DNA from: an uncultured Collinsella sp.
GTDB lineage: Bacteria; Actinomycetota; Coriobacteriia; Coriobacteriales; Coriobacteriaceae
Assembly: GCA_958443265.1 (NCBI GenBank)
Contig: CAUCKA010000007.1
Span: 58,671 to 122,670, forward strand
Length of the DNA stretch: 64,000 bases
Reading direction: 5' to 3'
Each line of letters begins with the position of its first letter. The first letter of the stretch is position 1. The notes beneath the pieces were generated by a model that was given only the letters and a program-made list of their open reading frames with translations, made no database searches and was not told the origin of the DNA. Below, one piece after another: positions 28,855 to 37,844 of this stretch. The translations under genes were made by a program, and so were the position numbers.

Positions 28855-29784
28855 CTAAGCAGCGAGATCGGATGCGTCTTGATAGGACGCCATAGGACGG
28901 GTAGCGCCCGCGACCGTGGTCACCAGATCGCGAACGCGGGAGAACGTGGCAGTGACCACCTCGTTGGCACGGCTGTAGTCGACATCGCGCTCGTAGAGCG
29001 AAACAAGCGCACGGCCCATGCCATAGGTGCCCGCGGCAGCAGTGAGCGCCTTAACGGCAAACCCAATATGCGGCGTCTGCTTGACGAGCGCGCGGGTGAC
29101 CGCGCGGATCACAAGACCGCCGGCAAGCACGCCCGCGACCTCGTAGCCGCGCTCAGGCTTAATGCCGCGTCCAAAGACGGCAGCGAGCTCAAAGAGCATG
29201 CCCACCTGCGCCAGCGCCATAACGGGATAATCGGCGCCCGGCAAAAACACCAGCGCACCGGTCGCCATATTGGTGAGCGCGCACGAGGTGATGATACGAT
29301 TGGCCGCCGCGATGCGCATGAAGGCAAAGTTCGCCGCAAAAGCCGTTTCCTTTTCGGTGCGATCGAGAATCCAGCGGGCAAGCGTCTCGAGCAGATACGT
29401 CTTATTGGTTGCCGCCACCACGCCGAGCATGGGCGTGGACTCCTCGATAAACGGCACCTCCACAGCAGACTCGGCAAGCACGCACACGGGCGCGCCGGCG
29501 ATCACGAGCTCCTGCACGGCACTCTCCAAGCGGTCGGAACCGCACGAGAGCACCAGTACCACATCGGTATCGGTCTTTGGAGCAATTCGCTCCTCCCCCA
29601 GACGCTCGACGCGCACAATGCCCGAGGTCGTCTGCGGCACAAAGGCGTCACGCACCGTCTCGGCCAGAAAGCGCGAGGCGGACGAATCCAGATAGACCGA
29701 GACGCGCACCGGCGTATCGGAATCCTTCTTAACGGACGCGCCCATCTTAAAAGCGCGGGTCAGCTTATCTACGGGAATTTTCAT
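28855..29784 (-). CDS. DUF697-like membrane-associated protein
   Basis: A 309-residue protein without a confident functional name. Residues about 1-115 form a soluble alpha/beta-like domain (VRVSVYLDSSASRFLAETV, VVLVLSCGSDRLESAVQELV). The second half is hydrophobic and glycine-rich (ALTNMATGALVFLPGADYPVMALAQVGMLFELAAVFG, AGVLAGGLVIRAVTRALV, AVKALTAAAGTYGMGRAL), resembling the DUF697/YcjF region found attached to some GTPases, but no G-motifs occur here. GGAGGGG precedes the ATG. It sits between rodA and the radical SAM gene, 18 bp after rodA, so is probably transcribed with the elongation genes. Confidence 0.7.
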   Translation of the reverse strand: MKIPVDKLTRAFKMGASVKKDSDTPVRVSVYLDSSASRFLAETVRDAFVPQTTSGIVRVERLGEERIAPKTDTDVVLVLSCGSDRLESAVQELVIAGAPVCVLAESAVEVPFIEESTPMLGVVAATNKTYLLETLARWILDRTEKETAFAANFAFMRIAAANRIITSCALTNMATGALVFLPGADYPVMALAQVGMLFELAAVFGRGIKPERGYEVAGVLAGGLVIRAVTRALVKQTPHIGFAVKALTAAAGTYGMGRALVSLYERDVDYSRANEVVTATFSRVRDLVTTVAGATRPMASYQDASDLAA

Positions 29785-29802
29785 AGCAAACCCCTCCAGC
29801 GG

Positions 29803-31029
29803 TTACGCGGCGCCCGAACGATGCCGCCATATGGATTGTACGATACCCACCGTCAGCAGCTGAATCATCATCGAAGACGAACCGAAGCTAATAAACGGTA
29901 GCGGAATACCGGTAATCGGCATCATGCCAATGCACATGCCGATGTTTTCGAAGGTCTGGAACGCCCACATGCCAACGATGCCCACACACGATAGGCGCAA
30001 GAACAGCGACTCACACTTAAAGGCGACGCGAATCGTCGAAAAGATCAGCAGCACGTAGAGGCATAGGAGCAAAAAGGAACCGCAAAAGCCAAAGGTCTCG
30101 GACAGGAAGGCGAAGACGAAGTCGGTGTGGAACTCAGGCAGAAAGCCGCCGGCCGACTGCGTCGCATGGCCCAAACCCTTACCAAAGAAGCCACCCGAGC
30201 CAACGGCGATAAGCGACTGCTGCAGGTTGTAGGCATCGTCCGAATCGGCATTATCGGAGTCGATAAAGACCGTCAGGCGGTTCATCTGATACTGCTTGAT
30301 GAGCACATCGTGGCCGAGCAACGAATCAAAGACCGAATCGAGCGCCAGGACGAGGGCCACCAGGCCCACGAGCAGGGCCAGGGTCGACAGTACCCATTCG
30401 CGGCGCGCACCGCTCATGCAGATGACGATGGCGCCCGAGACCAGCACGACCAGGCCCGAGCCCAGGTCGCCCATGGCGACGACGGCCAAAAACGGGATGG
30501 ACAGCATGCCGCAGAGCTTAACGTAGTCGCGAACGGTATCGATGCGGCCGTTATACTGCGAGCCAAGCGTGGCGATAAAGAAGATGGTGATGAGCTTGGC
30601 AAGCTCAACCGGCTGGAATGTCAAGCCGATACCGGGAATCTTGATCCAGCCCGTCATGCCCAGACCGCCTGTATAGGACAGACCCGGAATCTTGGGTGAG
30701 AAGATAACGATCAGGTCGATGACGAGCAACGCTGTCGAGAAATTGGAAATACCGCGCAGGTCGGTACGCCAGACCAGCACCGCCAGCACCGCCCCGATGC
30801 CAATTCCCAGAAGATGACGTGAGAACGAAGCATCGGCCTTAAACTGCGAAGCCGACCAGATAATGATGGCACCGTAGGCGACGAGCGCCACTGTAGCCAC
30901 GAGCACACCGATATGCACCTTTTGGCGAAACGTGCCGCGCGAGGCCGAAAGTTGCTTGTTGACGCGGTCCAGGCTGCTGCGAGAGCCGGTCTTGGTTGAA
31001 CGGAACAGATCCGCCGGAGAAAAATCCAT
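29803..31029 (-). CDS. rodA: Rod shape-determining protein RodA (SEDS glycosyltransferase)
   Basis: RodA polymerises lipid II glycan strands in the elongasome with a class B PBP. The 408-residue protein has about ten membrane segments after a soluble N-terminus of roughly 40 residues. Diagnostic segments are FQPVELAKLITIFFIATLGSQYN, the extracellular loop with NRLTVFIDSDNADSDDAYNLQQSLIAVGSGGFFGKGLG, HTDFVFAFLSETFGF, and TGIPLPFISFGSSSM. The Q-x-x-QSLIAVGSGG block separates it from FtsW. It follows the PBP gene by about 10 bp. Confidence 0.94.
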   Translation of the reverse strand: MDFSPADLFRSTKTGSRSSLDRVNKQLSASRGTFRQKVHIGVLVATVALVAYGAIIIWSASQFKADASFSRHLLGIGIGAVLAVLVWRTDLRGISNFSTALLVIDLIVIFSPKIPGLSYTGGLGMTGWIKIPGIGLTFQPVELAKLITIFFIATLGSQYNGRIDTVRDYVKLCGMLSIPFLAVVAMGDLGSGLVVLVSGAIVICMSGARREWVLSTLALLVGLVALVLALDSVFDSLLGHDVLIKQYQMNRLTVFIDSDNADSDDAYNLQQSLIAVGSGGFFGKGLGHATQSAGGFLPEFHTDFVFAFLSETFGFCGSFLLLCLYVLLIFSTIRVAFKCESLFLRLSCVGIVGMWAFQTFENIGMCIGMMPITGIPLPFISFGSSSMMIQLLTVGIVQSIWRHRSGAA

Positions 31030-31038
31030 CGCAACCTC

Positions 31039-33108
31039 CTATCGAACCGAAGAATCGCCCGAGGCCGAAGAGGTATCGGGCTCGTCATAAATCACGCCGA
31101 GCACATCGCGCACGACATGCATCGCGGTATCTGAGCCACCGCCGCCCTGCTCCAGAACAGTAGCGATGACATACTTGGGATCATCGGCCGGCGCATAGGC
31201 GCAAAACCACGCGTATTCGTCCTCGCCGCTTTTCTCGCCCGTGCCCGACTTGCCGTATACCTGCGGCGTCAGGGTGCCAAAGTGAGCCGCCAGGGACGTC
31301 GATGCCGTGTAAATCACGTCGTGCATGCCGTTGCGAACAAGAGCCAAATCCGAATCGCTGTTGATCTTGGCCTCCAGGCGCTTCTTCTTGCCTTTGCCGT
31401 TGTACTTATAGGCATCGCCGTCGCCATCGCGCGACACGGCAGACAAAAACACGTGAGGCACGTACTGCTTACCGCCGTTGGCGAGGCCCATGTAGGCGCA
31501 TGCCATCTGCAGAGGCGTCACCAGGATGTCGCCCTGGCCGATGGCAATGTTGGTCATATCGCCGGCATTCCACTTGCGGTCCTCGGCAGAGGCGTCGGTA
31601 AAGTACGACTCTTTCCACTCGGCATCGGGAATACGGCCCGCGCCCTCACTCGGCAGATCGATACCGCAGGTCTTGCCTAGGCCCCAGCGACGAAAGACCT
31701 CCTGCAGGCCCTCGGAATGTTGCTCGTCATAAAAGAAGGCCTTGCCCATGTCGTAGAAGACGGGGTCGCACGAGTTGGCGATACCCGACTGCAGCGTCAT
31801 GGTGCCGTGTCCAGACGTCAGCCAGCAGCGCTTGCCCCAAGCCTTGCCCAGGCCCGTCCAATAGCCCGTGCAGTTGGTTGTCTGCGTTGAAGTGTAGGTT
31901 CCAAACTCAAGACCGGCCAGTGCCGAGAGCGGCTTGATGGTCGAGGCCGACATGTACTGTCCGCTAATGGCGCGGTTGAGCAGCGGGTGCGAACCCTTGT
32001 CATCATTGAGCTCGGTCCACACGTCATTTGAGACGCCGCCGATAAAGACGGACGGATCGAACTTGGGCTCGCTCGCCATGCCCAGGATCTCGCCATTGTT
32101 GGGATCGAGACACACCACAGCGCCGTTGCCGGCATTGCTGTAGCCAGTGGTCTTGGCAAGCTCGATGGCGCTCGCCAGCGCCGTCTCACAGGCCTGTTGG
32201 ATCTTAAGGTCGAGCGTGAGCTTAATGTCGGAGCCGGCCTTGGCGGGCACGGCGCCGGCCTGACCGGTCACATTGCCCGAAGCATCGACCTTGACGGTCT
32301 GCTCGCCACGAATACCCTGCAGCAGGTTTTCGTAGTAGCTCTCAACACCCGCCTGGCCCACGATATCGCCCGACTGGTACGTAATCTTGCCAGCAGAAGC
32401 ATCATCATCGCCAGAGGTTTTCTTATTCTGGGCCTCGAGCTGCTCGGAGGTAATGGTGCCGGTATATCCCAAGATATGGCATGCCGTCTCGCCATATGGA
32501 TACTGGCGCTCGGTACGCTCGGCAATCTTGACGCCCGGGAACTCGCCGGCGTGCTCCTGAATATAGGCAACCGTGGAGCGACGGACGTCCGTCGCGATGG
32601 TATGCAGGCTCTGGGCGCCCTCGGAATTGTCCTGAATATTGCGCAGAACCGCCACGTAGGGCATACCGAGCACGTTGGCAAGATGGCGAACCAGAACCTC
32701 ATCCTCGGCAAGGTCTCGGTAGGCCACGACAGCAAGTGAGGGACGGTTCTGGACAAGTGCCACGCCATTGCGGTCGAGGATGCGGCCGCGCACAGCGGGT
32801 GTGGTAACGGTGCGCGTCTGATTGCTATTAGCCTGCTTTTCATAATAGTCCGACGAGACCATCTGCATGCCCCACAGCTTGACGGCAAGCGCCGCGAACA
32901 TCGCGCCCACACCCGTGGTGAGGATGGAGAAGCGGCCCTTAAAGGCGGTCGCCGCGGTATTGCCCTCGCCCTCGGTGGCGCGCGGGGCCGTTCCATGCTG
33001 CGTATCGTAGGTAAAACGGGAATCGCCGCGACGCATGATGACCAGCGCGACCACGATGGCCACAACCAGCACGATACCGGCGATAATAACCGTCATCTGG
33101 GAAGACAT
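31039..33108 (-). CDS. mrdA: Penicillin-binding protein 2 (elongation transpeptidase)
   Basis: Class B PBP that cross-links peptidoglycan with RodA. The 689-residue product has the dimerisation domain, then the transpeptidase domain with SxxK at Ser389-Lys392 (SASTIKPLS), SxN in SGIANSCDP, and KSG in VYGKSGTGEKSG. Two hydrophobic stretches occur at the N-terminus: residues 5-25 and 62-84. Class B PBPs normally have one, so the first is an extra membrane segment. It lies between mreD and rodA. Confidence 0.93.
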   Translation of the reverse strand: MSSQMTVIIAGIVLVVAIVVALVIMRRGDSRFTYDTQHGTAPRATEGEGNTAATAFKGRFSILTTGVGAMFAALAVKLWGMQMVSSDYYEKQANSNQTRTVTTPAVRGRILDRNGVALVQNRPSLAVVAYRDLAEDEVLVRHLANVLGMPYVAVLRNIQDNSEGAQSLHTIATDVRRSTVAYIQEHAGEFPGVKIAERTERQYPYGETACHILGYTGTITSEQLEAQNKKTSGDDDASAGKITYQSGDIVGQAGVESYYENLLQGIRGEQTVKVDASGNVTGQAGAVPAKAGSDIKLTLDLKIQQACETALASAIELAKTTGYSNAGNGAVVCLDPNNGEILGMASEPKFDPSVFIGGVSNDVWTELNDDKGSHPLLNRAISGQYMSASTIKPLSALAGLEFGTYTSTQTTNCTGYWTGLGKAWGKRCWLTSGHGTMTLQSGIANSCDPVFYDMGKAFFYDEQHSEGLQEVFRRWGLGKTCGIDLPSEGAGRIPDAEWKESYFTDASAEDRKWNAGDMTNIAIGQGDILVTPLQMACAYMGLANGGKQYVPHVFLSAVSRDGDGDAYKYNGKGKKKRLEAKINSDSDLALVRNGMHDVIYTASTSLAAHFGTLTPQVYGKSGTGEKSGEDEYAWFCAYAPADDPKYVIATVLEQGGGGSDTAMHVVRDVLGVIYDEPDTSSASGDSSVR

Positions 33109-33121
33109 CTACGGGCCTCCC

Positions 33122-33688
33122 CTATTTGAGCTTACGGGTCTTGGGCTTAAAGCGCATGCCCGTCTGGCGTCCGCCACGTGCGGAGAATCCATAACCGGAC
33201 TGCGGCACGACGCCGGACATCAAAAACGGAATGGCAACCAGACCCGTCAGGATCGAAGACGGCAGCGCATGGCCGAAGATCGCCACGACAAAGCTCGTCT
33301 CCATACCCATAAACAGCAAGATGATGCTGTAGATCACATTAATGACGAGCGCAAAGGCGCCCACAGTGATGCCGCGCGCACTCGGGGTACCGCTCGTTTG
33401 ACCGGCAGCGCTGTGCACCAGGGCAAAAGAACCCACGGTCAGCAGGAGCGACATAACTCCCACCGGCACGGCAGCGGACAGGTCATAAAACAAGCCGCTG
33501 CAAAAACCGCACACGACGGCACGGGTCGGGTCGCCCGAGAACACGCTTAGGCACACCAGGATAATCATGAAGTTGACGCGACCGCCCGCAATGGAGATCT
33601 GCGGTGCCAGGCCTGCCTGCAGCAGCACGCACACGATGGCGGCGATTACAAACGTGCGGGAGCTCATCCCCTGCTCGTGTAGATCCAT
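33122..33688 (-). CDS. mreD: Rod shape-determining protein MreD
   Basis: A 188-residue integral membrane protein with five to six helices: TFVIAAIVCVLLQAGLAP, VNFMIILVCLSVFSG, AVVCGFCSGLFYDLSAAVPVG, SLLLTVGSFALVHSAAG and further segments, matching MreD size and layout. A basic tail ends the protein (GRQTGMRFKPKTRKLK). Start at 33688 is seven bases from GGGGG; another ATG at 33694 is too close to that site. Position between mreC and the PBP supports the call. Confidence 0.88.
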   Translation of the reverse strand: MDLHEQGMSSRTFVIAAIVCVLLQAGLAPQISIAGGRVNFMIILVCLSVFSGDPTRAVVCGFCSGLFYDLSAAVPVGVMSLLLTVGSFALVHSAAGQTSGTPSARGITVGAFALVINVIYSIILLFMGMETSFVVAIFGHALPSSILTGLVAIPFLMSGVVPQSGYGFSARGGRQTGMRFKPKTRKLK

Positions 33689-33699
33689 GGACATGCCCC

Positions 33700-34698
33700 C
33701 TATTCGCTCGAGCCGGAATCGGTCGTCTCGGACGTGTCGGAACCGTCATCCGAGCTCTCGTCCTTCGTCTTGGTCGCAGCATCGCGCGACGTTCCCTGCG
33801 GCGTGCTATTAGCGGTGCTCACGTCCTCATCCGAGGCCGACTGTTCGTCGGTCAGCGAGGTGATGACCAGCACTTCCTCGTTGTTCTCGGCCGTCGTCTG
33901 GGCGCGCACCACAATGGTGTAGTACACGTCGTTTGCCGATTTCTCAACCGACGAGACGGTGCCGAGCGGAAGGCCCTTGGGGAACACACCGCCAATGCCC
34001 GAGGTCACGATGATGTCGCCAACCTTAACATCGGAGTCGACGCTCACGTACTCAAGACGCAGCGTGCCGTCAGCCTGACCCTGCAGCATACCCTGGGCGC
34101 GCGTGTCCTGCACCATGGCGGATACGCCGGAGTTCTCGTCGCCAATCAGGCGCACGGTGGACGTCTTGGCCGAGACCTCGATAATCTGGCCTATGACACC
34201 GGCAGAACTCGTCACGGGCATGTTGATGGTAAGCCCGTCGGCAGAACCTTTATCGATGGTAACGGTCGAGGTCCAGGCATCGCCCGAAGCGCCGACGATA
34301 CGAGCTGCAGTGGACTTGAGGTTGTAGGTCGACTGCAGACCGACCAGACCCTCCAGTCGCTCGGCGGTCTTTTGAGCCTCGGAGAGCTCGGCAACCTTGG
34401 AGGTCAGCTCCTCATTTTGCTTCTTAAGCTCGTCAAGCGTGTCCTGTGACGCCGTAAGGTTAGAGAACACGTTACCGATCGCATTGAAGGGAGCCGCCAC
34501 AGTCGAGCCCAGAAAACGCACCGGCGAGGTAATCGTCGTCACGCCCGAACGAACGGCATGAATCGGCCCCGTCTCGCCCTCACGAATATAAAACGTGAGC
34601 AGCAACACCGAAATCAGGCTGAAAACAATCAACGGGCGCATACCCGTTGATTGTCGCTTGGTATTCAGATTTGTGGAGAAACCCGAAGATCGTGCCAA
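33700..34698 (-). CDS. mreC: Rod shape-determining protein MreC
   Basis: MreC is a bitopic scaffold linking MreB to the PBPs. The 332-residue product has a membrane helix near residues 22-40 (LIVFSLISVLLLTFYI), a coiled coil (DTLDELKKQNEELTSKVAELSEAQKTAERLEGLVGL), and the beta-barrel domain with ITSSGIGGVFPKGLPLGTVSSV-type sequence. A Ser/Asp/Glu-rich tail of about 55 residues follows the last strand, an addition to the usual protein. Start is TTG with AGGTGG upstream. Confidence 0.92.
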   Translation of the reverse strand: MARSSGFSTNLNTKRQSTGMRPLIVFSLISVLLLTFYIREGETGPIHAVRSGVTTITSPVRFLGSTVAAPFNAIGNVFSNLTASQDTLDELKKQNEELTSKVAELSEAQKTAERLEGLVGLQSTYNLKSTAARIVGASGDAWTSTVTIDKGSADGLTINMPVTSSAGVIGQIIEVSAKTSTVRLIGDENSGVSAMVQDTRAQGMLQGQADGTLRLEYVSVDSDVKVGDIIVTSGIGGVFPKGLPLGTVSSVEKSANDVYYTIVVRAQTTAENNEEVLVITSLTDEQSASDEDVSTANSTPQGTSRDAATKTKDESSDDGSDTSETTDSGSSE

Positions 34699-34719
34699 AT
34701 GGAATCCACCTTTTGGAAA

Positions 34720-35763
34720 TTAAGCATTGGTCTGGACGAAGCCGCCATCAAACGCATTGGCCTCGAGCACGCGGGCACAGCCGTTAACAACGTTATCGAG
34801 CGCCGTGGGGCTGACGTTGACCGAAACGCCGGTCTCATCGCGCAGGCGCACGTCGAGACCGCGCAGCAGCGCGCCGCCACCGGTCAGCAAAATGCCGTAG
34901 TACATAAGGTCCGAGGCAAGATCGGGAGGCGTAGCGTCGAGTGCGTCCTTGACGGCCTTGGCCATCTCGTCGAGCGGCTTGTTGAGCGCGCGACGAATCT
35001 CCTCGCTCTCGATGCGCACGGTCTTGGGCAGACCGGTAATCACGTCGCGGCCGTTGACCTCGACGTCGAGCTCGTCCTTAAGCGGCACGGCGGAGCCGAC
35101 CTTGATCTTGATGTCCTCTGCCGTACGCTCGCCGATGGCCAGGTTGTAGGCATCACGAACGTGCGTGAGGATGGCCTGATCGAACTCGTCGCCGGCAATA
35201 CGGATGGACTGCGAGACGACGATGCCGCCCATAGCGATAACGGCAACCTCGGTGGTACCGCCGCCGATGTCGATGACCATGGAGCCGGTGGGTTCCTCGA
35301 CGGGCAGGTCGGCGCCGATAGCGGCTGCCATAGGCTCTTCGATCAGATAGGCCTGGCGGGCACCGGCCTGGATCGTGGCCTCAAAGACAGCGCGCTTCTC
35401 GACCGACGTGACACCGGAGGGAACGCAGACGACGACACGCGGACGCGGAGTCCACGGATAGCGCTTCTCGGACGCCTTGTCGATAAAGTAGCGAAGCATG
35501 GCCTCGGTAACATCGAAGTCGGCGATGACGCCGTCCTTCAGGGGACGAACGGCCACGATGTTGCCGGGCGTACGGCCGAGCATGCGCTTTGCCTCGATAC
35601 CGACCGCCAGGATGCGCTCGTCGTTCTTGTCGATGGCGACAACAGAGGGCTCGCGAATGACGATGCCCTTACCGCGCACGGAGACAAGCGTATTTGCGGT
35701 GCCGAGGTCGATGGCAAGATCGCCCGCATAGCTACCGAAGAACATATCCATCAAAGAAAACAA
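34720..35763 (-). CDS. mreB: Rod shape-determining protein MreB
   Basis: Actin-like filament protein that positions the elongasome. The 347-residue product shows phosphate-1 AIDLGTANTLV, VVCVPSGVTSVEKRAV, EEPMAAAIGADLPV, phosphate-2 MVIDIGGGTTEVAVI, and ILLTGGGALLRGLD. TTG at 35763 is five bases from AGGAG and is the likely start; an ATG four codons on is the alternative. It heads mreBCD-mrdA-rodA, downstream of a hairpin that separates it from the TPR gene. Confidence 0.95.
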   Translation of the reverse strand: MFSLMDMFFGSYAGDLAIDLGTANTLVSVRGKGIVIREPSVVAIDKNDERILAVGIEAKRMLGRTPGNIVAVRPLKDGVIADFDVTEAMLRYFIDKASEKRYPWTPRPRVVVCVPSGVTSVEKRAVFEATIQAGARQAYLIEEPMAAAIGADLPVEEPTGSMVIDIGGGTTEVAVIAMGGIVVSQSIRIAGDEFDQAILTHVRDAYNLAIGERTAEDIKIKVGSAVPLKDELDVEVNGRDVITGLPKTVRIESEEIRRALNKPLDEMAKAVKDALDATPPDLASDLMYYGILLTGGGALLRGLDVRLRDETGVSVNVSPTALDNVVNGCARVLEANAFDGGFVQTNA

Positions 35764-35823
35764 CGCAACTCCTGATGTGTTGGATGATTGCTGGAAAACT
35801 ACTAGCTCATCATACTAGCGCAA

Positions 35824-35856
35824 GCCCGGCACCTCACTTGCGGTGAAGCGCCGGGC
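35824..35856 (-). terminator. Hairpin between the TPR gene and mreB
   Basis: GCCCGGCGCTTCAC pairs with GTGAGGTGCCGGGC (two mismatches) on the minus strand about 25 bp past the TPR gene stop. No T run follows, so it may be a weak or factor-assisted terminator. Confidence 0.45.
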
Positions 35857-35878
35857 AAAGCTAAATCCCATAAGGTCA

Positions 35879-37183
35879 CTACTGGTTGTCAGCAGCCGAG
35901 AAATCCATATCGAGCGAGGAAACGGCCCAGCCGATATGGTTGTCGGAGCGCACGAATTTGACGGTGTACTCCTGCTCGCCGCCCTTGGACAGCGATGCCT
36001 TCACCTTGGCGGTCGTCTCGGTCATGGACTGATCCATGCCCTCGACGGACACGGTGGCACCCTGCGGAATCGAGGAGATGATCATCGACTTAGCGTCCTC
36101 GGACAGGCTCGAGGCCAGACAAGACTCGGCCTTTGCGGTGTCACCGTCGCCGGCAGCCTGGAACAGATCGGTAACGACAGACTCCTGAGACGGGAAGCCA
36201 AAGCCGCGCGTGTAGGCAAAGCCCAGACCGCCCGCGGCGATCAAAATAAGCAGAAGCAGCACGATGAAGACTTTGAGACCCGTATGGCGATGGCGACGAC
36301 GGACCTTGGCCTGCTTACGATCCTGACGGTCCTGCTGGACCATCTCGGACTCGGACAGCGTAAAGAAGCCGGTGTCCGAGGGATCAGGCATAAACTGACC
36401 GGTCGCGCCCGTAGGATCGAGCGGATCGACGGCAGGAGCGTCCATCGCGGGCGCCGAAGCCGTGGCCATAGCCGTCTGGGCAGACAGCGCGGCAAGCGAA
36501 TCCTGCACGCGGGCAAGCTCATCGGCCTGCTCGGAGGTGAGCTGGTAGATGCCATCGGCAGTAGCGGCATTAAAGGCGTCGAGTGCGTCGGAGGGACGGC
36601 CGGCGGCAGAAAGCGCCTGACCCATGCCGGCGTTGAGCGCACGCGTGTCGTCGCGGGGGCCGGCAAAGTCGATAGCCGTGCGGTAAGTCTCCACGGCATC
36701 CGCCGGACGGCCGAGCTTAATGAAGCAACGACCGAGCTCGCCGAGCGCGGCGGCAGGAGCCGGATTGGCGCCGTCGATGGCAGCCTGACGGAAGGCGGTT
36801 CCCGCGTTGGCATAGTCGCCCGACTGGAACAGCGCATTGCCCAGGCCCAGATAGGCCTTGAACGGCGTGGCATAGGAAGCATCCTGCGTAGCGGCAGAAA
36901 ACGCCTGAGCGGCCGTCGTGTAGTCGCCCACGGCGGCGAGCGCCTTGCCGCGGTTGGTGAGCAGCGCGCCGCGCTTGCCGTAGGTACCGTCGTTGAGGGC
37001 GGCGGCATAGGCCTCGGCGGCCTCGGCATACATGCCAAGGTGCATCAAGGCGTTGCCACGAAGGTGGTCGGCCTCGCCCATAATCTCATCGGGAGTCTTT
37101 GCCGCCCCAAGCATCTGGGCTGCAGCGGAAAAATCACCCGCGCGGTAAGCGGCGCGGCCCTGTTGGATCAGCTGGCTATTCAA
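35879..37183 (-). CDS. TPR-repeat membrane protein
   Basis: A 434-residue protein of unknown role. Residues about 1-215 contain tandem TPR units, e.g. AAYRAGDFSAAAQML, GMYAEAAEAYAAAL, ALAAVGDYTTAAQAFSAA and ALFQSGDYANAGTAFRQAA. A basic stretch (RQDRKQAKVRRRHRHTG) then precedes one membrane helix (KVFIVLLLLILIAAGGLGFAYTRG), followed by an extracytoplasmic domain of about 110 residues. Orientation rules suggest cytosolic TPRs. Start is TTG behind AAAGGGG. It is 11 bp downstream of the cyclophilin gene. Confidence 0.75.
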   Translation of the reverse strand: MNSQLIQQGRAAYRAGDFSAAAQMLGAAKTPDEIMGEADHLRGNALMHLGMYAEAAEAYAAALNDGTYGKRGALLTNRGKALAAVGDYTTAAQAFSAATQDASYATPFKAYLGLGNALFQSGDYANAGTAFRQAAIDGANPAPAAALGELGRCFIKLGRPADAVETYRTAIDFAGPRDDTRALNAGMGQALSAAGRPSDALDAFNAATADGIYQLTSEQADELARVQDSLAALSAQTAMATASAPAMDAPAVDPLDPTGATGQFMPDPSDTGFFTLSESEMVQQDRQDRKQAKVRRRHRHTGLKVFIVLLLLILIAAGGLGFAYTRGFGFPSQESVVTDLFQAAGDGDTAKAESCLASSLSEDAKSMIISSIPQGATVSVEGMDQSMTETTAKVKASLSKGGEQEYTVKFVRSDNHIGWAVSSLDMDFSAADNQ

Positions 37184-37194
37184 GGAAGTCCCCT

Positions 37195-37737
37195 TTACTC
37201 GTGAACAATCTCGACATGAACGATCTCGTCGCCGGCACGCAGCTGCGAAATCACATCGAGACCCTCGACCGTGGTACCAAAGACGGTGTAACCGGAATCG
37301 AGGTTATGCTGGGCACCCAGGCAGAAGTAGAACTGCGAACCCGCGGAATCGGGGTCCATGGAGCGTGCCATGGCAAGGGCGCCATCGACATGGCTGTTGC
37401 GCGGATTGGTGGCAAACTCGCCCTTGATGCAGTAGCCGGGGCCACCGGTACCGGGCATGCCGTCGGGGCCCTCAAGACCGGCAGCGACGTCGGCGCCGGA
37501 CATGTCGCGGGTATTGGGGTCCCCGCCCTGGATAACAAAACCGGGCACATAGCGATGGAACTTAAGGCCATCATAGAAGCCCATCGTGGAAAGCTCGCAG
37601 AAGTTCGCGACATGAATGGGAGCGCCCTCGCCGTCAAACTTGACCTTGATGGTACCCTTCGACGTCTCGATTACGGCGCACTCGTCGCCGACAAGCTGAT
37701 ACTCGGGCGTGTAGAGCTCTTTCTTAAAACCAAACAT
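37195..37737 (-). CDS. Peptidyl-prolyl cis-trans isomerase, cyclophilin type
   Basis: A 180-residue cyclophilin with no signal peptide, so probably cytosolic. Characteristic segments: IHVANFCELSTMGFYDGLKFHRYVPGFVIQGGDPN (active-site FHR and FxxxGGD), GYCIKGEFATN, GALAMARSMDPDSAGSQFYFCLGAQHNLDSGYTVFGTTVEGLDVI. GAGGAAGGAAC lies before the ATG. It has its own promoter and is followed closely by the TPR gene. Confidence 0.92.
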   Translation of the reverse strand: MFGFKKELYTPEYQLVGDECAVIETSKGTIKVKFDGEGAPIHVANFCELSTMGFYDGLKFHRYVPGFVIQGGDPNTRDMSGADVAAGLEGPDGMPGTGGPGYCIKGEFATNPRNSHVDGALAMARSMDPDSAGSQFYFCLGAQHNLDSGYTVFGTTVEGLDVISQLRAGDEIVHVEIVHE

Positions 37738-37776
37738 GTGGTTCCTTCCTCGTGCGTTTAAAGCATATTTGTACGA

Positions 37777-37806
37777 ATTGTAGCAATAAGCACGGGCTTA
37801 CATCAA
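37777..37806 (-). promoter_or_regulatory. Predicted promoter for the cyclophilin gene
   Basis: TTGATG (37806-37801) and TACAAT (37782-37777) with an 18-bp spacer, minus strand, about 40 bp upstream of the ATG. Confidence 0.6.
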
Positions 37807-37844
37807 TTGCGCACGTAGGTTATGCCGACTATGGCGAACTAATT

